This document shows, piece by piece, positions 28,019 through 36,444 of a DNA stretch of 64,000 nt. A model generated the notes under the pieces. That model had not been told where the DNA came from and made no database searches. It was given only the letters and a program-made list of their open reading frames with translations. The translations under genes were made by a program, and so were the position numbers. The DNA comes from Neorhodopirellula pilleata (GTDB taxonomy: Bacteria; Planctomycetota; Planctomycetia; Pirellulales; Pirellulaceae). The DNA lies in assembly GCF_007859915.1 (NCBI RefSeq), contig NZ_SJPM01000001.1, forward strand, positions 361,502-425,501. Direction: 5' to 3'. Position 1 is the first letter of the stretch, and every line of letters begins with the position of its first letter.

Positions 28019-28902
28019 TGGAACATGCCGTTCAATTCGGTGCCCATCAAAACCTTTCGGGCATTTTCAACGACGCTCAATCCGAGCCGCACAACGGTGG
28101 TTCAGAACCGTGTGATACCGCAATCATCATGGTCACGCCGGGGATGTTGCATCATGCCGGACCGTTCCGGTTGCACGTGGACTTGGCAAAATCTTTAGCG
28201 GTACAACACCTGCCTTCGTTTCGATTCGACCTGTCGGGGATCGGCGAGAGTTTTGGCATTGGCGCGGGCGGCCGATCGCTCGATCGCGCCGTCGGTGAAA
28301 TCCGAACCGCGATCGATTGGCTCAACGAGAACCATTCCATCCGCCGCGTGATCTTATTCGGATTGTGCAGTGGAGCCGACGATGGGTTGGCCGCCGCCGT
28401 GAACGATCCGCGAATCGTGGGGTTGGTCGCAATGGACGGCTGCGGGTATCGAACTCCCGGCTATTACTGGCACCGGATGATTCACCGTTACCTTCGCCGG
28501 AGTTTGGACGCTCGCAAATGGAGAAGTTGGATTCGGCGGCGGTTCATGTCCGCCCCAGACTCGCCCGCTTCGCTGCAACCAGGCGACGACATTCGTGAAT
28601 TCCCTTCGCGAGCGACCGCCGCGTCTCAGATCGCTCATTTGCTTGACCAGGGAACTCAGTTCCATTTCCTCTACACCGGTGGCGTCTCGGACTACTTCAA
28701 CCACGCCGGGCAATTCTCCGCGATGTTCCCGGAACTCGCCGGAGCGTCCGGAGTGACGAGTCAGTATTGGCCGGAGATCGATCACGTCGCTTATCTGTGC
28801 GAAGACCGCCAGCGGTTGGTGCGTCATGTAACCGATTGCGTGATGGAGATGGAGAGACAAGGTCGACTAAGCGGTTTCGCATCCCAAACACACCACGTGT
28901 AG
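28018..28902 (+). CDS. Alpha/beta hydrolase with Cys at nucleophile elbow
   Basis: 294 residues. It shows the fold pattern MVTPGMLHHAGPFRLHVDLA (oxyanion region), FRFDLSGIGES, the elbow FGLCSGADDGL with Cys in the nucleophile position of GxCxG, and IDHVAYLC near the C-terminus for the catalytic His. This resembles the hydrolases associated with exosortase systems and, at the elbow, dienelactone hydrolase. A good ribosome site (GGAG) sits 8 bases before the ATG, which overlaps the stop of the A-PCP gene by one base. As a partner of the A-PCP-pseudo-hydrolase protein it may be the working esterase or thioesterase of the operon; this is inference. No exosortase is in the window. Confidence 0.85.
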   Translation: MEHAVQFGAHQNLSGIFNDAQSEPHNGGSEPCDTAIIMVTPGMLHHAGPFRLHVDLAKSLAVQHLPSFRFDLSGIGESFGIGAGGRSLDRAVGEIRTAIDWLNENHSIRRVILFGLCSGADDGLAAAVNDPRIVGLVAMDGCGYRTPGYYWHRMIHRYLRRSLDARKWRSWIRRRFMSAPDSPASLQPGDDIREFPSRATAASQIAHLLDQGTQFHFLYTGGVSDYFNHAGQFSAMFPELAGASGVTSQYWPEIDHVAYLCEDRQRLVRHVTDCVMEMERQGRLSGFASQTHHV

Positions 28903-28905
28903 CGA

Positions 28906-29157
28906 CTACATTTGGCAACCGCCGCCGCAACATCGCGGCATTCCGCACGCTTCGCCCGACGCGGCACCCCCGCTGACCGGGAGAGATCGCCCGCCCATCG
29001 CCGGGGCGGCGGTAGCGCTCATCAAGCGGTTCAGTCGATCGTCTCCGCAATCCGGGCAAACCGGGGTTTCACTTGGCGATCGAACTAAAATCTCTTTAGT
29101 CGACGACGTGCCCGAAACTTCCGAACACTTCTTGCATTCAAACTCGTAAAGGGGCAT
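28906..29157 (-). CDS. FmdB-family zinc ribbon protein
   Basis: 83 residues from the ATG at 29157 (MPLYEFECKKC), the usual start of the FmdB/CxxC-CxxC small regulatory family. The zinc knuckles are CKKC and CPDC. The C-terminus is a glycine/cysteine tail (CGMPRCCGGGCQM) that could bind metal. It converges with the hydrolase gene, leaving a 3-base gap. The family has a possible regulatory role but no settled function. Confidence 0.88.
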   Translation of the reverse strand: MPLYEFECKKCSEVSGTSSTKEILVRSPSETPVCPDCGDDRLNRLMSATAAPAMGGRSLPVSGGAASGEACGMPRCCGGGCQM

Positions 29158-29281
29158 CAACAGGACTCCGATTGGGTCATTGAAAGGACTCGACAAACGT
29201 TGCGATTGGACATTTTAGCTCATATGTCTACAATGCAACTCCCTTCCACACGATGCCCACCCCCCAACTAGGAGAAACAAC

Positions 29282-30100
29282 TTGGCTCTTTCTGTGAAAT
29301 TTCGTCGCGAAACCTCCCATCGATTCCGTCGCCTGATCGCGACCTTGGCCGTCGGGGCCGCAACTTTTGCCGCCGGCAATGTCGTTTCGGCTCAAGACGC
29401 TAGCTTGAAAATGCGGTTTGTCTACGACGGTGCTCCACCGGTCGTCGGGAAGATTGATCCGAACAAGGACCAAGATTTCTGTGGCAAACACGACATTCCG
29501 AATGAAAAATTGATCGTCAATTCGGAAAACAAGGGAATTCAGAACGTCATCGTTCACGTGTACACGCGGTCCAGTGGCGACGATCTGCCCAAGACTTCAC
29601 CTGGCTCGACGACGCACGAGTTGGCCAACGATGAGTGCCGTTTCCAGCCGCATATCGTGATCGCGCAAACCGGTGACAAGCTGAAAATCACCAACCCCGA
29701 TCCCGTCGGGCACAACGCCAATTTGAATTTCATCAAGAACACCCAACAGAACTTGATGATCCCGGCCGGGCAAGAAAAAGTGGTTGATCTGAAGGAAGAA
29801 GAGCCAGCACCGATTCCCGTCGAATGCAACATTCACCCTTGGATGAAGGCTTACGTTGTCGTTCTAGAACACCCGTTTGCCGATGTGAGTGATTCCGACG
29901 GCAATATCGAAATCAAAGGCTTGCCATCTGGCAAGGAGATCACATTCGCGGTTCGTTACGAAGGTGGCAAGCTCGACGAAGTCAAAGTCGGTGGCAAAGA
30001 AACCGAATGGAAACGCCAGCGATTCGAAGTCGAATTGAAAGCCGGTGAAAATGATTTGGGCGAGATTTTGGTTCCCGCCGGAGCCCTTTCGGCCGATTGA
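29282..30100 (+). CDS. Secreted cupredoxin-like protein, type-1 copper site
   Basis: 272 residues. The start is TTG at 29282, fixed by AGGAG about eight bases upstream and a signal peptide right after it (RLIATLAVGAATFAAGNVVSAQ, cut after SAQ/A). The body is cupredoxin-like: HIVIAQTGDKLKITNPDPVGHNANL gives a first His, and CNIHPWM gives Cys, His and Met with type-1 copper spacing. A C-terminal beta domain follows (DSDGNIEIKGLPSGKEITFAVRYEGG), similar to carboxypeptidase-regulatory-like folds. It is probably a periplasmic copper electron carrier or copper binder. It stands alone upstream of a repeat cluster. Confidence 0.88.
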   Translation: MALSVKFRRETSHRFRRLIATLAVGAATFAAGNVVSAQDASLKMRFVYDGAPPVVGKIDPNKDQDFCGKHDIPNEKLIVNSENKGIQNVIVHVYTRSSGDDLPKTSPGSTTHELANDECRFQPHIVIAQTGDKLKITNPDPVGHNANLNFIKNTQQNLMIPAGQEKVVDLKEEEPAPIPVECNIHPWMKAYVVVLEHPFADVSDSDGNIEIKGLPSGKEITFAVRYEGGKLDEVKVGGKETEWKRQRFEVELKAGENDLGEILVPAGALSAD

Positions 30101-30561
30101 GAAATAGCACAATTAGTGCTTCGTCAAGATTTAATAATTTTAGGGTGAGCCGAACACGCTAGCGGGCTGTTGATTTAGTTTGCATCGTAACCCGAAGCGT
30201 GAGCGAGGGATACCTACAAAGGATTTAATGGCGCTGAATCCCTCGCTGACGCTTCGGGTTACGATTAAATCAACACGCCTCTAGCGGCGTGTTGGTTTAG
30301 TCTTCATCGAAACCCGCTGCGTAAGCGAGGGATACTCACAAGAGAGTTAATCGCGTTGAATCCCTCGCTGACGCTTCGGGTTACGATTAAATCAGCTGAC
30401 GCTTCGGGTTACGATTAATTCAACAGCCCGCTAGCTTCGAACCTCATCGAAATGCCACGTGACGTTTTGGTGAGCCCCCCCCGCCCCTCACGCCTCGCCT
30501 CTCCTTCCACTTTTGGAAGTCCCTCCTTCATTGACCACCGTTTGTGTGGTTTGACTCGCTC
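30101..30561. other. Gene-free stretch with palindromic repeats
   Basis: A small AGCAC/GTGCT stem-loop follows the cupredoxin stop. The rest is two copies of the dispersed inverted repeat (30161-30435), then about 125 bases of pyrimidine-rich sequence before the DUF1592 gene, in which no promoter is clear. Confidence 0.6.
30161..30435. repeat. Two adjacent copies of the planctomycete inverted repeat
   Basis: Each copy has outer arms gcgggctgttgattta / taaatcaacacgcc and inner arms atcgtaacccgaagcg / cgcttcgggttacgat around about 45 bases. The second copy carries a tandem duplication of about 28 bases near 30368-30422 (gctgacgcttcgggttacga twice). Related copies occur at 39861, 40031 and 42617. 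Confidence 0.9.
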
Positions 30562-33159
30562 ATGCGAAATCTACTCCCTTACCATTGCTTCGCCTCGGCA
30601 GTTTTCGGGTCGGCGGTCTGCATGTTGCTATCCTTGCAGTCATGGTCGCAAGCCATCGCGGACGTCGTCGATCAGTCCGCCAAACAATGGGAACAAACCG
30701 GTTGGCCGTTGTTGGAAACTTACTGCGTGGATTGCCACAGCCCCGACTATTCGGAAGCCGAAGTTGACCTGACCTTACTCAAGACGCTCGAAGGCGTTCG
30801 CGAAAACGGTGACTTGGCGACCCACGTGTTGGGAATGATCCGTTTCGGCGCGATGCCGCCTGAGGACGCCGAACTTCCGACGTCCGATGAACGTCGCGAG
30901 ATGGCCGATCGGCTCGACAACTTGGTCTTTCACAGCACCTGTGATTTACGGCCTCGCCCCGGCAAGACCACCGCCCGGCGACTCAACCGGGCCGAATACA
31001 ACCATGCGATCCGAGATCTGTTCGGGATGGATTTACGTCCGGCCGATCGATTCCCGTCCGATGAAGTCGGCGGCGGATTCGACAACAACGCGGACGTGTT
31101 ATCGTTGTCCCCGATGTTGATGGACAAGTATCTGACCGCAGCGGAGTTCGTGACTTCGCAGATCATTGTCGATCCGGAAACCCTCCCCAACGTCAATCAA
31201 ACCTTCACGGGCGTGACGCTGAACCTGATCGGCGACACCCGAACGGGTAGTTTCGGTCAACGTTACGTGCAATCCGACGGAGTCGTTTGGGTCGAGTTCG
31301 ACGTTCCCGTCGGCGGTCAATACTCGATCGAGATGATTGCTTCGCCGTCGAAGGCAGATTACGGCAAGGTGTTGTCAACGATGCACTCTCCCGACGGAAT
31401 TTTGAAGGCGGTATTTGAACACGAAAGCCGCGACAGTTCGGGAAGCGACGACCACGAGTCGACCCGCCTAACGCTTGCTCCAGGCAAATCACGGTACTTC
31501 TTCCGCACGACTTCCATTCCGGCTGAAAAGCGTGAGGAGCTGTTGAAGAATGATCCTCATTGGCAAATCAACGAGTCGCGATTCGAACCGATTACTCAGC
31601 TAACTCAAGAGGCGATCGAAGCTTCGCGTTTGCCTGCCGGAACGTCACTCAAACCGGATCGAAAAATCGATGAGGACGAGTTTCCGTTTCGCTTCCGTTC
31701 GATCGTCGTCCGCGGACCGAGCGAATCGACGCGGGAAGATCTTCCTCCAGCGCAGCGGATGGTACTTCGGAAGATGGCGTCCAAGCGAGGCGATTATTTC
31801 GTTAACGTCGCGCCCTCCGCCAAGGAATGTTTGAAACCGATTTTAACCACCGCGTTCCGTACTCCGGTCACCGATGAGGATTTGGCTCCCTACGTATCGG
31901 TTGTCGAACAAATGACCGAACGAGGAAGCACTTATCACGAAGCGATGCGAGTCGCAATCTCGGCCGTTTTGGTTTCGCCACGCTTCCTGTTCCGGGTCGA
32001 AGTCCCCGAGACCGATGCGGATCGCAAGCTTGCCGAGTCGGGGCAACCGGTGCCGCTGTCGTCGAATCAATTGGCCAGCCGTTTGTCGTTCTTCTTGTGG
32101 AGCAGCCTGCCGGACGATCGACTACTCAAAGCTGCCTCGAACAATGAATTGAAATCGCCGAAGAAACGAATCGAGCACGTTCGACGGATGTTGTCGGATC
32201 CCAAAGCGGAATCACTCGGTTCAGAATTCGCACGCCAATGGTTCGGACTTGGTGGCCTGAGCGGTCGAGACTTCAGCGAACTGAATCGATCCGGTCGATC
32301 GGAGACGCCGGTCGAACTGAGTGCGGAGACACTGTCCCGTGAAACGGAAGCATTGTTCTTGCATTTGTTGCGAGACAACCGTCCGGTGACCGAATTGTTG
32401 ACTGCCGATTACACCTTCGCCAACGAAGACCTAACGAAATGGTATGGGCTCGATCGTCCCACCGATCCAAAAGTCCCTGCCGACCAATTCATCCAAATCA
32501 ATGGCGTCGATCCGGCTCGGCCGGGAATCTTGGGTCATGCCGGAGTGTTGGCGTTGACGAGTTATCCGATCCGCACGTCCCCGGTACAGCGAGGCAAATG
32601 GATCCTTGAAAACGTGCTCGGCACGCCGCCACCCGAGGCCCCGCCGGGCGTTCCGGGTTTGGAAGAAACCAAGACCGCGTCGGCCGATGCGACGCTGCGT
32701 GAACAACTCGAACTGCACCGCGCCGATCCCGGTTGCGCTTCATGCCACCGGGTGATGGATTCGCTCGGATTCGGTTTAGAAGAGTTCGATCACCTCGGAC
32801 GTTTGCGTTCATCCGACAACCCCGCTCGGCGGGAAGCGGGTGGGGAATTGCCGGGCGGTCGGGCGTTCCAAGGGACCCGAGAATTGGCGACCTTGATCGC
32901 CGATTCGGAAACTCGCAAGCTCGCCGAGACCGCCGTCCGGCGGATGTTGGCGTTCGCCATCGGACGTGAACTACGACCGAGCGATCGATGCTTCGTCGAA
33001 GCCATCTTGGACGAAACGGCCAAGAATCAATACCGAGTCCGTGACTTGCTCGAACAAGTAATCGAAAGTCCGCCGTTCTTAAACCATCAAGCCGAACTGC
33101 CGACGCCGTCGGACCAGGTCGCTGATGACACGACGCCTCCAACGAAAGGGAAGTCATGA
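30562..33159 (+). CDS. DUF1592/DUF1588 family haem-binding secreted protein
   Basis: 865 residues from the ATG at 30562 (a GTG six codons upstream is possible). A hydrophobic export signal (YHCFASAVFGSAVCMLLSLQ) leads to a planctomycete cytochrome-type haem motif CVDCH, with MIRFGAMPPED downstream giving a candidate axial Met. Then come the DUF1587 (TARRLNRAEYNHAIRDLFG), DUF1595, DUF1592 (SFFLWSSLPDDRLL), DUF1588 (GHAGVLALTSYPIRTSPVQRG) and DUF1585 (AFAIGRELRPSD) regions. A second CXXCH is in GCASCHRVMDSLG. The family is almost restricted to planctomycetes and relatives; its reaction is unknown. The stop overlaps the DUF1552 gene by ATGA. Confidence 0.93.
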   Translation: MRNLLPYHCFASAVFGSAVCMLLSLQSWSQAIADVVDQSAKQWEQTGWPLLETYCVDCHSPDYSEAEVDLTLLKTLEGVRENGDLATHVLGMIRFGAMPPEDAELPTSDERREMADRLDNLVFHSTCDLRPRPGKTTARRLNRAEYNHAIRDLFGMDLRPADRFPSDEVGGGFDNNADVLSLSPMLMDKYLTAAEFVTSQIIVDPETLPNVNQTFTGVTLNLIGDTRTGSFGQRYVQSDGVVWVEFDVPVGGQYSIEMIASPSKADYGKVLSTMHSPDGILKAVFEHESRDSSGSDDHESTRLTLAPGKSRYFFRTTSIPAEKREELLKNDPHWQINESRFEPITQLTQEAIEASRLPAGTSLKPDRKIDEDEFPFRFRSIVVRGPSESTREDLPPAQRMVLRKMASKRGDYFVNVAPSAKECLKPILTTAFRTPVTDEDLAPYVSVVEQMTERGSTYHEAMRVAISAVLVSPRFLFRVEVPETDADRKLAESGQPVPLSSNQLASRLSFFLWSSLPDDRLLKAASNNELKSPKKRIEHVRRMLSDPKAESLGSEFARQWFGLGGLSGRDFSELNRSGRSETPVELSAETLSRETEALFLHLLRDNRPVTELLTADYTFANEDLTKWYGLDRPTDPKVPADQFIQINGVDPARPGILGHAGVLALTSYPIRTSPVQRGKWILENVLGTPPPEAPPGVPGLEETKTASADATLREQLELHRADPGCASCHRVMDSLGFGLEEFDHLGRLRSSDNPARREAGGELPGGRAFQGTRELATLIADSETRKLAETAVRRMLAFAIGRELRPSDRCFVEAILDETAKNQYRVRDLLEQVIESPPFLNHQAELPTPSDQVADDTTPPTKGKS

Positions 33160-34562
33160 CGAACCGACATCTACCAACCAACCTCAAGGGCGGTCACCGC
33201 ATCGATCGTCGTACCCTGTTGCGTTCGACCGGTTTCGCCTTGGGCTTGCCGATGCTCGAATCGATGACGCCGATGGCGAGCAGCGCGTTCGCTACGCCAG
33301 ACTCCGGTAACGCGTCGCAGTCCGCCCCCGTTCGCATGGCTTGCGTGTTTTTTCCTAACGGAGCGATCCCGTCGGCATGGCGTGTCTCGCCAGAACTCAA
33401 AGCAGAAAACACTGACCTCGTCACGAAAGACTGGGAGTTCAGTGAATCCTTGCGTCCGCTCGAGAACGTTCGATCCAAGATCAACATCATCGACGGCTTG
33501 GCACTCGATAGCGGACGATCGAAGTCCGACGGCGCGGGCGATCACGCGCGGGGTGGATCGACTTTCTTGACGGCAGCCCGACCGGTGAAGACAAGCAGCA
33601 ACATCCGTTTGGGTATCTCGGTCGATCAAGTCGCCGCGACCGCTCTGACCGGACAAACGTTGTTGCCTTCGATCGAACTCGGATTGGTCGACAGTCGCAA
33701 CGCGGGCAGTTGCGACTCGGGATACAGTTGCGCGTATTCGTCGAATATATCCTGGCGAAATGAAACGCAACCGATGCCCAAGGAAACGATCCCGCGTTTG
33801 GCGTTCGAACGATTGTTCGGAACCGGTGATGCCGCCGCCGAGCGTGAACAACGGATGGTCCGAAAGAGCATCTTGGACATCGTCCGACGTGATGCCGAGA
33901 AGTTAATGAAACAGGTCGGTCAAACCGATCGTCGCAAACTCGACGAGTACTTTACTAGCATCCGTGAAATCGAATTACGGATCGAACGCACCGAAGCGGA
34001 AGACCAAGCCTCTTTGCCGGACTTGCAAGTTCCCTTCGGTCGCGTTTCGGCGTTCCGTGAACACGTCCGCTTGATGTACGACTTGATGGTCGTCGCTTTT
34101 CAAACCGACACCACCCGCGTCGCGACGTTGATGGTCGACAACGCTGGGGGCAATCGATCGTACACGGAAGTCGGCGTGAAGGACGCCCACCATGGCCTGA
34201 GCCATCACCGCGAGAAACCGGACACGGTCGAAAAAATTCGCAAGATCGACCATTATCTTGTCGAGCAATTTGCGTACTTCGTCGAGAAACTCGATGCGAC
34301 CAGCGACGCCCATGGATCGTTGCTGGATCAATCGATGATTCTCTACGGCAGCGGACTCGGTGACGGAAATCGACATACCCACCATGACCTGCCGATCGTG
34401 GTCGCCGGTGGAGCGGGCGGCCGCATCGAAGGCGGACGATTGCTGCGATACGCGAGCGAGCAACCGATGGCCAACTTGTTCATGTCAATGCTCGGAGGCA
34501 TGTCGGTTCAAGTCGATTCGATCGGCGATAGCACCGGAACGCTCGCAGGATTCTTGTCGTAA
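33156..34562 (+). CDS. DUF1552 family secreted protein
   Basis: 468 residues. The N-terminus has an RRTLLRSTGFALGLPMLESM stretch resembling a Tat-type signal (RR then hydrophobic), followed by VRMACVFFPNGAIPSAWR, the usual DUF1552 opening. Other family-like blocks are GDHARGGSTFLTAARP, SIELGLVDSRNAGSCDSGYSC, and LDQSMILYGSGLGDGNRHTHHDLPIVVAGG, with a fold distantly related to the sulfatase/DUF1501 group. It is translationally coupled to the DUF1592 gene. This pair is a standard planctomycete module presumed to act together in the periplasm; the substrate is unknown. Confidence 0.93.
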   Translation: MTNRHLPTNLKGGHRIDRRTLLRSTGFALGLPMLESMTPMASSAFATPDSGNASQSAPVRMACVFFPNGAIPSAWRVSPELKAENTDLVTKDWEFSESLRPLENVRSKINIIDGLALDSGRSKSDGAGDHARGGSTFLTAARPVKTSSNIRLGISVDQVAATALTGQTLLPSIELGLVDSRNAGSCDSGYSCAYSSNISWRNETQPMPKETIPRLAFERLFGTGDAAAEREQRMVRKSILDIVRRDAEKLMKQVGQTDRRKLDEYFTSIREIELRIERTEAEDQASLPDLQVPFGRVSAFREHVRLMYDLMVVAFQTDTTRVATLMVDNAGGNRSYTEVGVKDAHHGLSHHREKPDTVEKIRKIDHYLVEQFAYFVEKLDATSDAHGSLLDQSMILYGSGLGDGNRHTHHDLPIVVAGGAGGRIEGGRLLRYASEQPMANLFMSMLGGMSVQVDSIGDSTGTLAGFLS

Positions 34563-34673
34563 CCAATCGCCCCGAAGCCAATCGCCCCGTCGCGAAACTC
34601 GCCAAGAGTTTCGGAAATGTCCGATCGGTTCGCTCGCGAACTTCAACGCGATCGCGTTGCGTCGGATCCACTC

Positions 34674-35723
34674 TTACGATCCGACGTATCGATCGTATAG
34701 CGATCGCGCGTGCGGAATATCGCGAACCCCGTTGATCACGGCCCGCCCGTCGCGAAATAGCGTCAACGATTGGTTTTCGGAGAGGATCAGTCGGACGAAG
34801 AACCTCGACGATTGAACTTTGCCAACTTTTGCCCACGCCGTCGCGATGCGGGTAAGGTCGATCGATCGATTAACGTCGGTGCGACCGGTGATTTGAACAG
34901 CATTGCGTCCGCATAGTGTTTGAGACTGTTCGCTCGACTCTTCGGTCGCGTTTAGGAAATCGTAACGTCCTTGGCCACATGCGACGCAGTTGGTTTGGAC
35001 GCAAGACGCCATCGAGATCGATCGCATTTGATTGGTCCACAAGTCGATCGACTGCACGTTCGTGCTGACCGCGTTGCGATTGCCTGAGATCCACTTCAAG
35101 GCCTCGCACGCTTGTAGGCTCGCGATCAAATGAGTCGCCGGACCGATCACACCGGCGGTATCGCAGGTCTCCGTTTCGCCGGGGGCGGGAGCCTGAGGCA
35201 AAAGGCACCGAAAGCACGGCGAGTCACCTTGAAACAAATGCACTTGTCCCGACGCGCCGACACAACCGCCATGGACCCAAGGCGTTTGATTGGCAAGTGA
35301 CCAATCGTTGAGCAACAAACGCAGACCGAAGTTGTCCGACGCGTCGATCACCAAATCGCAACCGCGAAGATGTTCGTCGATATTCCATGACGTGATGTCG
35401 ACGACATGTTCGCCAATTTGAATCGACGAATTGATTCGTCGCAGATGCTTGGCGGCCGCCTCGGCTTTTGCGGATGCGGCAATCGCATCGGCTTCGTCGT
35501 AGAGCGACTGCCGTTGTAGGTTGCTCCACTCGACCAGATCACGATCGATCAATCGCAATCGACCGACACCGGCGCGGGCGAGCAATTCGGCTGCAACCGA
35601 ACCGAGCGCGCCACAACCCAAGATCGCGACGTCGGCGTTCTCGATGTTGTGTTGGCCGGACTCACCGATCGCGGCGAATTGCGATTGGCGAATGTAACGG
35701 TCTTCGGGGCGTGAGATGCTCAT
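34674..35723 (-). CDS. ThiF/MoeB/HesA-family adenylyltransferase
   Basis: 349 residues. E1-like enzymes adenylate the C-terminus of ubiquitin-like sulfur carriers (ThiS, MoaD). Seen here: RYIRQSQFAAIGESGQ at the start, the nucleotide-binding GCGALGS, RLIDRDLVEWSNLQRQ, a catalytic-region DASDNFGLRLLLND, and a Cys4 zinc site from CFRC and CVAC. About 75 residues at the C-terminus are extra (QITGRTDVNRSIDL...), reminiscent of an embedded ubiquitin-like or MoaD-like partner but without a terminal GG. No ThiS/MoaD gene is adjacent. The start codon lies only 18 bases after the 3' end of rnpB on the same strand, with no terminator between. Confidence 0.88.
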   Translation of the reverse strand: MSISRPEDRYIRQSQFAAIGESGQHNIENADVAILGCGALGSVAAELLARAGVGRLRLIDRDLVEWSNLQRQSLYDEADAIAASAKAEAAAKHLRRINSSIQIGEHVVDITSWNIDEHLRGCDLVIDASDNFGLRLLLNDWSLANQTPWVHGGCVGASGQVHLFQGDSPCFRCLLPQAPAPGETETCDTAGVIGPATHLIASLQACEALKWISGNRNAVSTNVQSIDLWTNQMRSISMASCVQTNCVACGQGRYDFLNATEESSEQSQTLCGRNAVQITGRTDVNRSIDLTRIATAWAKVGKVQSSRFFVRLILSENQSLTLFRDGRAVINGVRDIPHARSLYDRYVGS

Positions 35724-35741
35724 GTCGAACGAGAGAGGAAA

Positions 35742-36196
<455 letters not shown>

Positions 36197-36444
36197 GACC
36201 AAACAGCATCGCGTTTGGATCAAGTGACCGCAAGCGGGCCTACCGGGTTACGCCGGCTCCGTCATCGTTTGAACTCGCAATGTGCAATCGAAGAAACCCG
36301 CGGGTAAAGGAAGAAACCTGCAGCTAACAATGGCTTCATGACGAGAATCGAGACCTTCTTGTTCAGTTGCCGTTTCAGGCATGTTCACCGCGACAAAGGA
36401 CCGCTATAGGAAGGCAGCGTCCCCAGATCGCTTTCTTTTCTTGT

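Noticed and set aside
23919..28902. Ectoine biosynthesis operon.
   Set aside because: Only an ectB-like gene is present; ectA, ectC and ectD are absent and an A-PCP gene follows instead.
36197..36444. tRNA or second small RNA between rnpB and pyk.
   Set aside because: No cloverleaf, CCA end or conserved T-loop sequence could be found.
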